A stretch of 50,805 nucleotides of DNA from B4-G1 sp964393895. GTDB lineage: Bacteria; Chloroflexota; Anaerolineae; B4-G1. Location of the stretch: assembly GCA_964393895.1 (NCBI GenBank), contig CAYMWP010000013.1, positions 1-50,805 on the forward strand, read 5' to 3'. Both the position numbers and the translations under genes were made by a program. Below the pieces are notes generated by a model that saw only the letters and a program-made list of their open reading frames with translations, was not told the DNA's origin and did not search any database. This document shows, one piece after another, positions 30,433-38,862 of this stretch; position 1 is the stretch's first letter, and each line of letters begins with the position of its first letter.

Positions 30433-30519
30433 ATCCCTCTCCATTGGCGCGTGGGGCAAACTGGAAAGCCTACTCCGCGTGCGACTTTGGCCCCGATGCG
30501 TAATTATACTCCGAATGTC

Positions 30520-31128
30520 CTACTCTTCCAAGGAGCGCGCACCGCGCCCCAATCTCTCCCACGCCACCTGTACCTGTTCCCGTGTCCACTCAAGCGCGCC
30601 GGAGGTATCTATGACCACGTCGGCGTGGGCGATCTTTTTCTCCTGGGGCGGCTGCGCTCGCACGCGCTGCTCGGCCTCGGCTCGGCTCAAGCCCCGCCCC
30701 TCCATGATGCGCTGGATCTGTTGCTCCGGCCGGCAGGTCGTCACCCACACGCTGTCGTACCCGGCGGCCATCCCCGCCTCGATGAGCTTGATCGCTTCGA
30801 TCACCACGACGTCGGCAGCGGCGGCGGCGACGCGGGCAGCGACCGCTTCCAGGGTGGCGGGATGGACGATGGCCTCCAACCGCGCCAACGCCGCCGGGTC
30901 GGCAAAGACGAGTGCGCCCAGCCTCGAACGGTCAATCTCGCCATTGGAGGACAGCACCTCCGGCCCGAACGTTGCGACGATGGCCGCATGGGCGGAAGCG
31001 CCCGCCCGCATCACCTCGTGGGCTACCTGGTCTGCGTCAATCGTCTCGGCACCCAATTCGGCCAGCATACGGGCGACGGTGGACTTGCCCGTGCCGATGT
31101 TGCCGGTGAGTCCGATGAGCAGGGGCAC
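30520..31128 (-). CDS. coaE: Dephospho-CoA kinase
   Basis: A 202-residue CoaE, which catalyses the last step of coenzyme A synthesis by phosphorylating the 3'-hydroxyl of dephospho-CoA. P-loop GLTGNIGTGKSTVARML (about residues 6-22), IDADQVAHEVM, RSRLGALVFADPAALARLEAIVHP, and the lid VVVIEAIKLIEAGM with VWVTTCRPEQQIQRIMEGRGLSRAEAEQRVRAQPP are all visible. Start is a GTG after GGAGGAAA. Length is typical (about 200). Confidence 0.95.
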   Translation of the reverse strand: MPLLIGLTGNIGTGKSTVARMLAELGAETIDADQVAHEVMRAGASAHAAIVATFGPEVLSSNGEIDRSRLGALVFADPAALARLEAIVHPATLEAVAARVAAAAADVVVIEAIKLIEAGMAAGYDSVWVTTCRPEQQIQRIMEGRGLSRAEAEQRVRAQPPQEKKIAHADVVIDTSGALEWTREQVQVAWERLGRGARSLEE

Positions 31129-31204
31129 GCTATTTCCTCCCCCGCTCGTTAGGTATAGGGTATTTCTCTCGTATGCTCAACGTTCGCGCATCCTCGTAGA
31201 ACGC

Positions 31205-31228
31205 CTCAAGCGACGGGGACCGCTTGAG
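31205..31228. terminator. Hairpin in the spacer between the ABC-F and coaE genes
   Basis: Perfect 8-bp arms CTCAAGCG (31205-31212) and CGCTTGAG (31221-31228) with an 8-base loop. It sits after the ABC-F stop in minus-strand direction and may end that transcript, but no T-run follows. Confidence 0.4.
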
Positions 31229-31395
31229 CCAATTTCGAACGGGCGACTCACGCACGATGGATGCAATCACTTCTTCCTTTCGGTCGTAGGACGTTTTTCA
31301 CCCAACTCAGTCCTCCTACATCATACCAACTCTGCATCAGAGAGGCCGCTTGTTTTGGGGCCGTCTGGCTGAGAAAGCGCAATGCTTGGCACAAG

Positions 31396-33309
31396 TTAGT
31401 CTTGCCAGACATGGTCTATCCTCCTGTTTTCTGCCTCCGTCCAGTCTGTCACCAGCGTGTTCAACTTTTCCTCGACCCCCGCATACTCGGCGCCCAACTG
31501 GCGCACCTGTTCGACCGCTTGTTGCTCGCTGGCGACGGCCAGTTCGGCATCCAGCCGCGCCAGGCGGCCCTCCAACCGGTGGATCGCCTGCTCGCGCTCG
31601 GCCTGGCGGCGGGCCTCCCGCGTTGCCTCTCGTTGCGCCGCCTTGCGGGCCTCCCGTGTGCGCTCTCTCTCTGTCTGACCCCGCGTCTCTTCCTGGCGCG
31701 CCCGCCTATCCTGACGTCGTCGCTCCTGCCACTCGTGATACTCGCCGTAGCCTTCCTTAAACTCCCACAATTGCTCATCCTCAATCGCCCAGACGCGAGC
31801 AGCCAAATTGCGGATCAAATAGCGGTCGTGGCTCACGATCAGCAAAGTGCCGTCAAATTCGGCCAGCGCCTCTTGCAATATCTCCTGGGAAGGGATGTCG
31901 AGGTGATTGGTCGGCTCGTCGAGGATCAGGAAATTGGCCCCCTGAAGCGTCAGGAGGGCCAGCGCGACGCGGGCCTGCTCGCCGCCGGAGAGGTCGCCGA
32001 CGCGCTTGAATACGTCGTCACCGGAGAAACGGTAACGGCCCAAAATGTCCCGCGCCTGGCCGATCCCCAGTTCGCTGGCATCCAGGACTGTTTCGATCAC
32101 CGTTTTCTCAATGTCAAGGTCTGTGTGCCCCTGGGCGAAATAGCCCGGATAGACACTGGCCCCGATACGTATGCGCCCGGCGAGCGGTGGAATCTCGCTC
32201 AGCACGGTACGCACGAGCGTTGTTTTGCCAGAGCCATTAGGCCCCAACAACGCCACTCGCTGCCCCCGCCGCAGCTCAAACTCCTGCGCGATGAAGAGGG
32301 AGGACGCCGAGTCGTAGCCCACGGCGAGGTCGTAGAGACCCAGCACCAGATCGCCACTGCGGGCTGCGTTGCCCAGGTCGAGGTTCAGCGGCCGGTACTC
32401 CCGTGGCCGTTCGACCCGCTCTAGCCGCGCCAGCCGCTTCTCTCGCCCTTTGGCCTCACGGCTGCGCTGACCGGCGATGTTGCGGCGGATGAAATCCTCG
32501 GTGCGCGCGATCTGTTTTTGCTGCCGCTCATACTCGGCTCGTTGAAAGGTCAAACGCTCGGCTCGTTGAGCGGCGTAAGCGGTATAGTCGCCGCGATATT
32601 GCTCCAGCCGGCCCCACTCCAACTCCCACACCAGCTCGACGACCCCGTCGAGAAAGGCCCGGTCGTGGGCCACGACGACCACGGCTCCCTCCCAGGCCTT
32701 GAGATACCCTTCCAGCCACTCGATGCCCGCCAGGTCGAGGTGGTTGGTCGGCTCGTCCAGAAGCAGCAGGTCGGGGTCCTCCAGCAAGAGACGGGCCAGC
32801 AGGGCGCGCGTCTTTTGCCCTCCACTGAGCTGCGATATGGGGCGGCAGCAATCCTCTTCGTCAAAACCCAGCCCGGAGAGCACTTGCTCGATGCGCTGCT
32901 CGTAGGTGTAGCCGCCGGCCATCTCGAACGCCTCCAACGTTCGCCCGTAGCGCTGCAACGCCTCGTCGCAGGTGGTGGGGTCCGCCATCGCGATCTCCAG
33001 GCGGCGCAATTCGGCGGCCTGGGCTTGCAGGTCGGCAAAGACTTGCAACATCGCTTCTCGCAACGTCCCATCGCTGGAGAAATCGGCCTGCTGGGGCAGA
33101 TAGGAGGTTCGCAGCCCTTTGGCCCGGTGAATGGCGCCGACAGTGGATTCTTCTAACCCGGCGAGCAGGCGCAGCAACGTCGTCTTGCCCGACCCATTGG
33201 GGCCGACCAGGGCAATCTTGGTCCCGTGGGAAACCTCGAGAGAGATACCCTCGAATACGTCCTGCGGGCCGAATGATTTGGCTAGATCATGAGCGGTCAA
33301 AATGGACAT
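31396..33309 (-). CDS. ABC-F family ATPase
   Basis: A 637-residue soluble protein with two ABC modules and no membrane part. Module 1: GPNGSGKTTLLRLLAG, the signature LSGGQKTRALLARLLL and LLLLDEPTNHLDL. Module 2: GPNGSGKTTLVRTVLSE, LSGGEQARVALALLTL and FLILDEPTNHLDIPS. The linker between them is long and charged (about residues 235-310). A C-terminal arginine/glutamate-rich coiled coil (about 520-637) matches the Uup/YfmR-type extension. ABC-F proteins act on the ribosome. The start at 33309 opens directly into ABC module 1; an in-frame ATG ten codons upstream is possible but adds no conserved sequence. Confidence 0.93.
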   Translation of the reverse strand: MSILTAHDLAKSFGPQDVFEGISLEVSHGTKIALVGPNGSGKTTLLRLLAGLEESTVGAIHRAKGLRTSYLPQQADFSSDGTLREAMLQVFADLQAQAAELRRLEIAMADPTTCDEALQRYGRTLEAFEMAGGYTYEQRIEQVLSGLGFDEEDCCRPISQLSGGQKTRALLARLLLEDPDLLLLDEPTNHLDLAGIEWLEGYLKAWEGAVVVVAHDRAFLDGVVELVWELEWGRLEQYRGDYTAYAAQRAERLTFQRAEYERQQKQIARTEDFIRRNIAGQRSREAKGREKRLARLERVERPREYRPLNLDLGNAARSGDLVLGLYDLAVGYDSASSLFIAQEFELRRGQRVALLGPNGSGKTTLVRTVLSEIPPLAGRIRIGASVYPGYFAQGHTDLDIEKTVIETVLDASELGIGQARDILGRYRFSGDDVFKRVGDLSGGEQARVALALLTLQGANFLILDEPTNHLDIPSQEILQEALAEFDGTLLIVSHDRYLIRNLAARVWAIEDEQLWEFKEGYGEYHEWQERRRQDRRARQEETRGQTERERTREARKAAQREATREARRQAEREQAIHRLEGRLARLDAELAVASEQQAVEQVRQLGAEYAGVEEKLNTLVTDWTEAENRRIDHVWQD

Positions 33310-33397
33310 GATTGCAACCCTAACCTGAACGACAGCCATTATACCACGAGCGCGGAGGAGGCCAAACTTGCCAGCAAAACCATTCTATAGTACAGTA

Positions 33398-33476
33398 TAA
33401 TCTAACAATGGCATATCAGCTGGCCTCAGACCTCCGAGGTCTAGATCGGAGGTTTAATGTGTCATTGTCGAGATAA
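33398..33476. repeat. Palindromic repeat related to the dnaK spacer element
   Basis: AGACCTCCGAGGTCT at 33428-33442 is identical to 16048-16062. It is flanked by ACAATG (33405-33410) and CATTGT (33463-33468), the latter in CATTGTCGAG, as at 16263-16271. This spacer is otherwise without a visible gene. Confidence 0.6.
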
Positions 33477-33520
33477 TCAGTGAGACGAGCTAGTCGAATG
33501 AAAGGAAAAGGAGGATTGCG

Positions 33521-34828
33521 ATGCCTACCAAATTAGGGCCCCACATTTTGAGGGCCGCGCCGGACATAGCCGAGTACATCCAGGCCAAGCCGGCCGTAGC
33601 CAAGTTCGTGGACGAGCTGGGCATGGCGACAAATGTTCCACAAGGCGTCCTGGCGATCGGCCGCAAATTTCTGGGCGATTATGACGCCCAACTCCAGAAA
33701 AACAGCGGCAAGACCCCCCTCGAAGCGGTCCAGCAGTTCATCGGAGATCAGAAAGCAACCTATCAGATGAACCCCCACATCGAGTACTGGGAGGGGCACA
33801 ACGAGCCAGTCTGGAGCACCGAGGAGGAGATGGCCTGGTACGCCCAGTTCGAGGTGGAGCGGATGCGGCTGATGGCCGACATGGGGCTAAAGTGCGTGAT
33901 CGGTAACTTTGCCACCGGCTCGCCGGACCTGGCCCTCTGGCCCGCCTTCTTGCCGGCCCTCCGCGCCGCCAAACGGTACAGGGCCATTCTCGGCCTCCAC
34001 GAGTACAGTTGCCCCTGGATGTGGTGGATGACGGGCAAGCATCAACTCGACCCCAACGCCGACGAAGGGGACGAGGGATGGACCACCCTGCGCTACCGCA
34101 AGGTCTACCGCCAGCATTTGATCCCGAACGGCCTGGGAGCTCTGCCGTTGGCGATCACCGAATGCGGTATTGATCCGCTGGTGAACCCCAAACCACCAGG
34201 CTCAGCGGTTGGTACGTGGAAAGGTCTGGGCGGATTCTGGTCTCGGCACGACAACGAGCCGGACAAGGCCGATTATTACTTCCGGCAGTTGGTCTGGTAC
34301 GACGAAGAGTTGCAGAAGGACGATTACGTCGTCGGCGCGACCATCTTTACCTGGGGCAGCTATGGCAAGCCCTGGGAGGACTTTGACGTGGCAGGGACGG
34401 ACGTGGCCAAGAAATTGATCGCCTACACGGAGCAAAACCCAGCCCAATCCTTCAAGTACCCTAAATTTGATGAGGACGACGGGGATGACGATGTGGACAC
34501 GGACGATATTTCCACCATCGAGGAAGGGCGCGGGCTTCCCCGTACCCAGTACAAACGCACTTACGTGCTGCTACCTCCCGGCGCAGGCGCAGCCTGGGCG
34601 CGCGCGGCGGTGGAGGCCACGTGGGATAAGAAACGCTACACCGTCGGCAGCAGCGCCGACGACGCCGGCATCGGAGACCTGAACAAGCGACGCGTGATCG
34701 CCGTCAACCCGCAGGAGTGGCCGGGGGATCAGAGCCTGAAAGATTTCTTCAAGAAACACTATCCCGGCGTCAAGTACCAGGCCATCCAGGCCGCCTCGCC
34801 CGATGAATTGGCGCGGAAATTGAGCTAG
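33521..34828 (+). CDS. Clan-A glycosidase-fold protein with unusual C-terminal domain
   Basis: A 435-residue protein. Residues about 1-310 look like a TIM-barrel glycosidase of clan GH-A: HIEYWEGHNEPVW carries the likely acid/base E95, and ALPLAITECGIDPL carries the likely nucleophile E214. No signal peptide is seen. An acidic linker (DEDDGDDDVDTDDISTIEE) leads to a separate C-terminal domain of about 90 residues (TYVLLPPGAGAAWARAAVEA, TVGSSADDAGIGDLNKRRVI, FFKKHYPGVKY). Active-site assignment is by motif only. It stands alone, after a palindromic repeat and before a strong terminator. Substrate and cellular location unknown. Confidence 0.7.
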   Translation: MPTKLGPHILRAAPDIAEYIQAKPAVAKFVDELGMATNVPQGVLAIGRKFLGDYDAQLQKNSGKTPLEAVQQFIGDQKATYQMNPHIEYWEGHNEPVWSTEEEMAWYAQFEVERMRLMADMGLKCVIGNFATGSPDLALWPAFLPALRAAKRYRAILGLHEYSCPWMWWMTGKHQLDPNADEGDEGWTTLRYRKVYRQHLIPNGLGALPLAITECGIDPLVNPKPPGSAVGTWKGLGGFWSRHDNEPDKADYYFRQLVWYDEELQKDDYVVGATIFTWGSYGKPWEDFDVAGTDVAKKLIAYTEQNPAQSFKYPKFDEDDGDDDVDTDDISTIEEGRGLPRTQYKRTYVLLPPGAGAAWARAAVEATWDKKRYTVGSSADDAGIGDLNKRRVIAVNPQEWPGDQSLKDFFKKHYPGVKYQAIQAASPDELARKLS

Positions 34829-34846
34829 GCAAACCGGTTGCACCGG

Positions 34847-34879
34847 CAGCGCCCTCTCATGCGAGGGCGCTGTGTTTTT
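34847..34879. terminator. Bidirectional terminator
   Basis: CAGCGCCCTC (34847-34856) pairs with GAGGGCGCTG (34863-34872) and is followed by TGTTTTTC. It lies between the convergent glycosidase-fold gene and nitroreductase gene. Confidence 0.88.
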
Positions 34880-35467
34880 CTATCCCCCGTACTCTTGCAA
34901 GACCAACTCGTCCAGCGAGCGTTTGGGCACGTGATGCACGTCCTCATCGTCGCGGTAGTACTTGATGTCGCCAGTGGGGCCGACCTGCTCGAGCACCACC
35001 CGCTCATTGGGCCGGCCTAACGCCAGCACCAGCAAACTCTCATACCGCTCCGGTATGCTGAGCGCCCGCCGTAGACCATCGTGGTCAATCGAACCGATGA
35101 TGCAACTGCCCACCCCCTGCTCCATCGCACCCAGCCTGATGGACTGAGCGGCGATGCCGTGGTCGCAGCCGAATGACTCACGGATCTCGGTGTCGCCCAG
35201 GATGACGATGTAGGCCGCCGGACGCTCTCCCTCCTCTGGGCCGTCCCAGTCCTCCAGATAACCCGCCCAGCGAGTGTGCGGAAAGATGAGCCTGTTCGTC
35301 TCCGGGTCGCAACTGAGAATGTACTTGAGCGGCTGCAAATTCGAGCCGGAGGCCGAAAGCCGCGCCAGATCAACCAGTTCGCGCAACGTCTCCAACTCAA
35401 CCGCGGCATCCTGGTGGAAGCGGCGGTAACAGCGGTTCTCAAGGACAAGCTCTCTGATATGATTCAT
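34880..35467 (-). CDS. Nitroreductase-family protein
   Basis: A 195-residue flavoprotein of the nitroreductase family. Visible are the FMN-binding N-terminal pattern ENRCYRRFHQDAAVELETLRELVDLARLSASGSNLQPLKYILS (key parts RCYRRF and ARLSASGSNLQP), DHGIAAQSIRLGAMEQGVGSC, and ALGRPNERV. Enzymes of this fold reduce nitro compounds, quinones or dehydroalanine-type substrates with NAD(P)H; the substrate here is unknown. The ATG follows AGGAGAGGGGG. It lies alone between a terminator and the divergent HAD-phosphatase gene. Confidence 0.88.
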   Translation of the reverse strand: MNHIRELVLENRCYRRFHQDAAVELETLRELVDLARLSASGSNLQPLKYILSCDPETNRLIFPHTRWAGYLEDWDGPEEGERPAAYIVILGDTEIRESFGCDHGIAAQSIRLGAMEQGVGSCIIGSIDHDGLRRALSIPERYESLLVLALGRPNERVVLEQVGPTGDIKYYRDDEDVHHVPKRSLDELVLQEYGG

Positions 35468-35629
35468 AATCTAAACCCCCTCTCCTTATAAAGTATCGTT
35501 CCCCTGCACCAATGGAATTGTACATGCAAGTGTTCGTTTTGCCAACCATAGACGCACGCTGCTTGTGGCGTTGAACCTGCCAGGGTCGAAAATGCCTGTT
35601 TTACGCCAGTGCGGCCCAAACTCTGATGA

Positions 35630-35658
35630 TTGATTATTTGCCCGATTGCCAGTATAAT
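35630..35658 (+). promoter_or_regulatory. Promoter before the HAD-aminotransferase-CoA transferase genes
   Basis: TTGATT at 35630-35635, a 17-bp spacer and a perfect TATAAT at 35653-35658, 64 bp before the HAD start. Confidence 0.6.
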
Positions 35659-35721
35659 CAATGACCGGCAGCCAGCGGGAACGAGGTCGGACGCAAGGCT
35701 GTCGGCCACAGTTTCGCGTGG

Positions 35722-36477
35722 ATGGTAATTCGCGGCTATGATGTCATTCTCCAAGCAGGCCCGAAAGTGACAGACTCGGATTTGGCTACGGTCAGCGCGG
35801 CGATCTTTGATCTGGACGGCACACTCTTCACCGGTCACGTCTGGCAGGGCATCCCTCGCTACCTGCGGCTACACCGTCGCAACCGGCTCTGGCTCTACAC
35901 CTTCCTGGCAACTCACGTACCCCTCGGTATCCTCTCGCAGACATGGTTGGTGGACGGCGAAAAGATGCGGCAGGCCTGGTCCAGCCACATGGCGTGGATG
36001 CTGCGGGGAATGAGCACGATGGAAGGAGAGCGGGCCTTCACTTGGGTCGCCGACGAGCACGTCTGGCCCTTGCTGCGGGAGGACGTCACCGCGCTGCTGC
36101 GCGAACACCAGGCGCGGGGCGAGCGCATCGTCCTCCTCTCAGGCGCCTTTCAACCACTGATGAACATCGTGGGGCAGAGACTGGGCGCGGACGTGAGCCT
36201 CGGCACGCGGCCCGAGCGGCGGGATGGGCATTATACCGGGCGGGCGCTGGAGCCGGTTTGCCAGGGTAGGGGCAAGGCGGTGAGGTTGCGCGCCTACTTG
36301 GGCGGGGAGGGCAGCGACGTTGACCTTACCAAATCCAGCGCCTACGCCGACAGCATCTTTGACCTGGCAGTGCTAGAGATGGTGGGCCGCCCGGTCGCCG
36401 TCTACCCGGACGAGGAATTGGCAGCGCTGGCAGCGCAGCGCGGCTGGGAGATTTACGGCGACCCCCAGAAAACCTGA
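35722..36477 (+). CDS. HAD-superfamily phosphatase (HAD-IB, SerB-like)
   Basis: A 251-residue HAD hydrolase. Motif I is AAIFDLDGTLFTG (nucleophile Asp in FDLDGT), motif II the Ser in VLLSGAFQPLM, and motif III/IV the Lys and acidic residues in GRGKAVRLRAYL and YADSIFDLAVLEMVG. The closeness to HAD-IB proteins (phosphoserine phosphatase, CicA/Hpf types) suggests a small phosphomonoester. The start is uncertain: the ATG at 35722 has no clear ribosome-binding site, and a GTG at 35767, preceded by AAGCAGG, also fits. It is followed by the aminotransferase gene after 15 bp. Confidence 0.82.
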   Translation: MVIRGYDVILQAGPKVTDSDLATVSAAIFDLDGTLFTGHVWQGIPRYLRLHRRNRLWLYTFLATHVPLGILSQTWLVDGEKMRQAWSSHMAWMLRGMSTMEGERAFTWVADEHVWPLLREDVTALLREHQARGERIVLLSGAFQPLMNIVGQRLGADVSLGTRPERRDGHYTGRALEPVCQGRGKAVRLRAYLGGEGSDVDLTKSSAYADSIFDLAVLEMVGRPVAVYPDEELAALAAQRGWEIYGDPQKT

Positions 36478-36492
36478 ATCAGGCGCGACAAT

Positions 36493-37629
36493 ATGAAAAT
36501 CAAACCCTTTCACACCGAGCGCTTCTTTGCCGCCCACGAGTTCACCGCCCCGTACATCCTGTGCGCGTCCGACTGCGAATCGTTGAGCGTGGACGAGTTG
36601 CTGCAACTGGCCAGGACCTCCTGGGAGTCGCTAGGCCATCTGCGGCTGGGCTATACCGAAAGCCAGGGCGCGCCGGCCCTCAGGGAACGCGTCGCCGATC
36701 TGTACGCCAGCGTAGGCGCAGACCGGGTGATCGGCCTGGGCGCGCCTGAGGAGGGCATCTTTGTGACGATGCACGCCCTCCTGGCGCCGGGGGATGAGGC
36801 GGTCGTGCTGACCCCCTGCTACGATTCGCTGGTCAACGTGGTCGAGCACCTCGGCTGCCGCGTCGCTCGCTGGCGGCTGGTCGAAGCTAAAGAGCCGCCC
36901 GAGGGTCCCGGCGGCTGGCGGCTAGACCTCGAAGCACTGGAACGACTGGTCACGCCGCGCACGAAACTGGTCATCGTCAACTTTCCGCACAACCCCACCG
37001 GCTATTTGCCCTCGCGCGACGAGTGGCGCGCCATCGTTCGCATCGTCGAGCGGGCCGGCGCGTGGCTCTTTTCCGACGAGATGTACCGCGGCCTGGAGTA
37101 CGACCCCGCCGCGCGCCTCCCCTCCGGCTGCGACCTGTACGAGCGCGCTATCACCCTGGCCGGGCTTTCCAAGACCTATGGACTGCCGGGCCTGCGCGTC
37201 GGCTGGCTGGCGCTGCAAGATAGGCCGCTGCGAGATCGCATCGTGGGCTGGAAGGACTATACCACCATCTGCGCCAGCGCGCCCAGCGAAGCTCTGGCCC
37301 AAGTCGCACTCGGGGTGGGCGACGTGCTCGCCGAGCGCAACCGGTGCATCGTTCAGGACAACCTGGCGCTGGCAGAGCCGTTCTTTGCCCGCTGGCGCGC
37401 CCTTTTCCGCTGGAACCGGCCCCAGGCCGGCTCCGTGGCCCTGGTGGGACTGCGGGAGCGGTCGGCGCGCGAGTTCAGCGCCAATCTGGTGGCCGGGTCA
37501 GGGGTGCTGCTCCTGCCCAGCACCGGGCTTGGGTGGGGCGACGGGCACGTTCGCTTTGGCTTCGGGCGGCTCAATTTTCCCGAGGGGTTGGAGCGCCTGG
37601 ATCGCTACCTGGCAGGGGCAACTCGATGA
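36493..37629 (+). CDS. PLP-dependent class I/II aminotransferase
   Basis: A 378-residue fold-type I aminotransferase. Visible are LRLGYTESQGAPALRERVADLYA, the substrate/PLP-contact PHNPTGYLPSRDEW, FSDEMYRGLEYD, and the PLP lysine in LAGLSKTYGLPGLRVGWLAL (about residue 233). Length is normal. Substrate specificity cannot be read; unlike the DapL-like enzyme at 40525 its N-terminus has no GxPD motif. The stop overlaps the CoA-transferase start (ATGA), so these are translated together. Together with the HAD gene this may be a small pathway, but the product is unknown. Confidence 0.88.
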   Translation: MKIKPFHTERFFAAHEFTAPYILCASDCESLSVDELLQLARTSWESLGHLRLGYTESQGAPALRERVADLYASVGADRVIGLGAPEEGIFVTMHALLAPGDEAVVLTPCYDSLVNVVEHLGCRVARWRLVEAKEPPEGPGGWRLDLEALERLVTPRTKLVIVNFPHNPTGYLPSRDEWRAIVRIVERAGAWLFSDEMYRGLEYDPAARLPSGCDLYERAITLAGLSKTYGLPGLRVGWLALQDRPLRDRIVGWKDYTTICASAPSEALAQVALGVGDVLAERNRCIVQDNLALAEPFFARWRALFRWNRPQAGSVALVGLRERSAREFSANLVAGSGVLLLPSTGLGWGDGHVRFGFGRLNFPEGLERLDRYLAGATR

Positions 37630-38795
37630 TACCCAACACCCGCGTCCTCGATCTCTCCCGCCTCCTACCCGGCCCATACTGCTCCCGCATCCTGGCCGAT
37701 TTCGGGGCCGAGGTCATCAAAGTGGAGCGACCGGGCGGCAGCGACTGGCTGCGCCACATGCCGCCGCTGACCGGCGGGGACAGCGCCTCCACCAATAAAG
37801 AGGAGCGGCAAAGCGGCGCCCTCTTCCAGGCTCTCAACCGCGGCAAAAAGAGCCTCACCCTGGACCTCAAGTCCGAGCAGGGGCGCGTCATCTTTCTGCG
37901 CCTGGTCGAGACCGCCGACGCGCTCCTGGAGGGTTTCCGCCCCGGCGTGATGGAGCAGCTGGGGCTGGGCTACGAGACGCTGGCCCAGGTCAACCCGCGC
38001 CTCGTCTACTGCTCGCTGAGCGGATACGGGCAGAGAGGAGCCTACCGGCAGCGGGCCGGCCACGACCTGAACTATGTCGGTCTGGCCGGTCTCCTGGACC
38101 TGACCGGGACGCGGGAGGGGCCACCGGTCATTCCTGGCGCTCCACTGGCCGACCTGACGGGCGCGCTGTGGGCGACGGTGGGCATCCTGCTGGCGCTGCT
38201 GGCGCGGGAGCGGACGGGCCAGGGGCAGCGAGTGGATGGGTCGTTCCTGGGGGCGGCGCTTGCGTGCCTGCCGGTGGCGCTGGCTCAACGAGCGGGGCGG
38301 CAAGCGGTGGAACGGGGCGGCGGCAACCTCACCGGCGGACTGGTATGCTATCACGTCTACGAGACGCGAGATGGCAAGTACGTGACATTGGGGGCGCTGG
38401 AACCCGAGTTCTGGACCTCTTTCTGCCGGGCGGTGGGCCGGGAGGATTTGACCGGGCGGCAGCTCGCGCCGACGCTCCCCGGCGAGCCGGCCTACGAGGA
38501 GTTGCGCGCTCTCTTCCGAACCCGCACGCGCCAGGAGTGGATGGAGACATTGGGCGGCGTGGATACCTGCTGCGAGCCGCTGTACACCCTCGACGAAGCC
38601 CTCGCGTCCGCGCCGGTGCAGGCGCTGGGGATGCTGACCTCAGCGGGCTTGCTCCCCCCGCTGCAACTTTCGGCCTGCCCGGGGCGTCATCCGGCCCCCG
38701 CCCCCGCCCTGGGCCAGCACACCGGCTCGCTGCTGGCCGAGCTGGGGTACACCTCGGCAGAGATAGAGAGGCTAGAGAGGCAAGGAGTGGTGTAA
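37626..38795 (+). CDS. Class III CoA-transferase (CaiB/BaiF family)
   Basis: A 389-residue protein of the CaiB/BaiF (formyl-CoA transferase, alpha-methylacyl-CoA racemase) family. It begins IPNTRVLDLSRLLPGPYCSRILADFGAEVIKVERPGGSD, contains NRGKKSLTLDLKSEQGR, SLSGYGQRGAYRQRAGHDLNY (with the family Asp used as nucleophile by transferases or His-Asp used by racemases), LADLTGALWATVGILLAL, and VDGSFLGAALACLP. GHDLNYVGLAG resembles the alpha-methylacyl-CoA racemase (HD) form, so racemase activity is at least as likely as CoA transfer. Its ATG overlaps the aminotransferase stop. Confidence 0.9.
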   Translation: MIPNTRVLDLSRLLPGPYCSRILADFGAEVIKVERPGGSDWLRHMPPLTGGDSASTNKEERQSGALFQALNRGKKSLTLDLKSEQGRVIFLRLVETADALLEGFRPGVMEQLGLGYETLAQVNPRLVYCSLSGYGQRGAYRQRAGHDLNYVGLAGLLDLTGTREGPPVIPGAPLADLTGALWATVGILLALLARERTGQGQRVDGSFLGAALACLPVALAQRAGRQAVERGGGNLTGGLVCYHVYETRDGKYVTLGALEPEFWTSFCRAVGREDLTGRQLAPTLPGEPAYEELRALFRTRTRQEWMETLGGVDTCCEPLYTLDEALASAPVQALGMLTSAGLLPPLQLSACPGRHPAPAPALGQHTGSLLAELGYTSAEIERLERQGVV

Positions 38796-38862
38796 CTAGA
38801 ATGCGTTCGCCCTAGATACTGTACCGCTCTGCTTGATCTCTTGCGTTTTCCAGGAGGGAGAA

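Noticed and set aside
29965..31372. Two overlapping plus-strand open frames of about 395 residues
   Set aside because: They run opposite the recognisable GNAT and coaE genes and have no family features.
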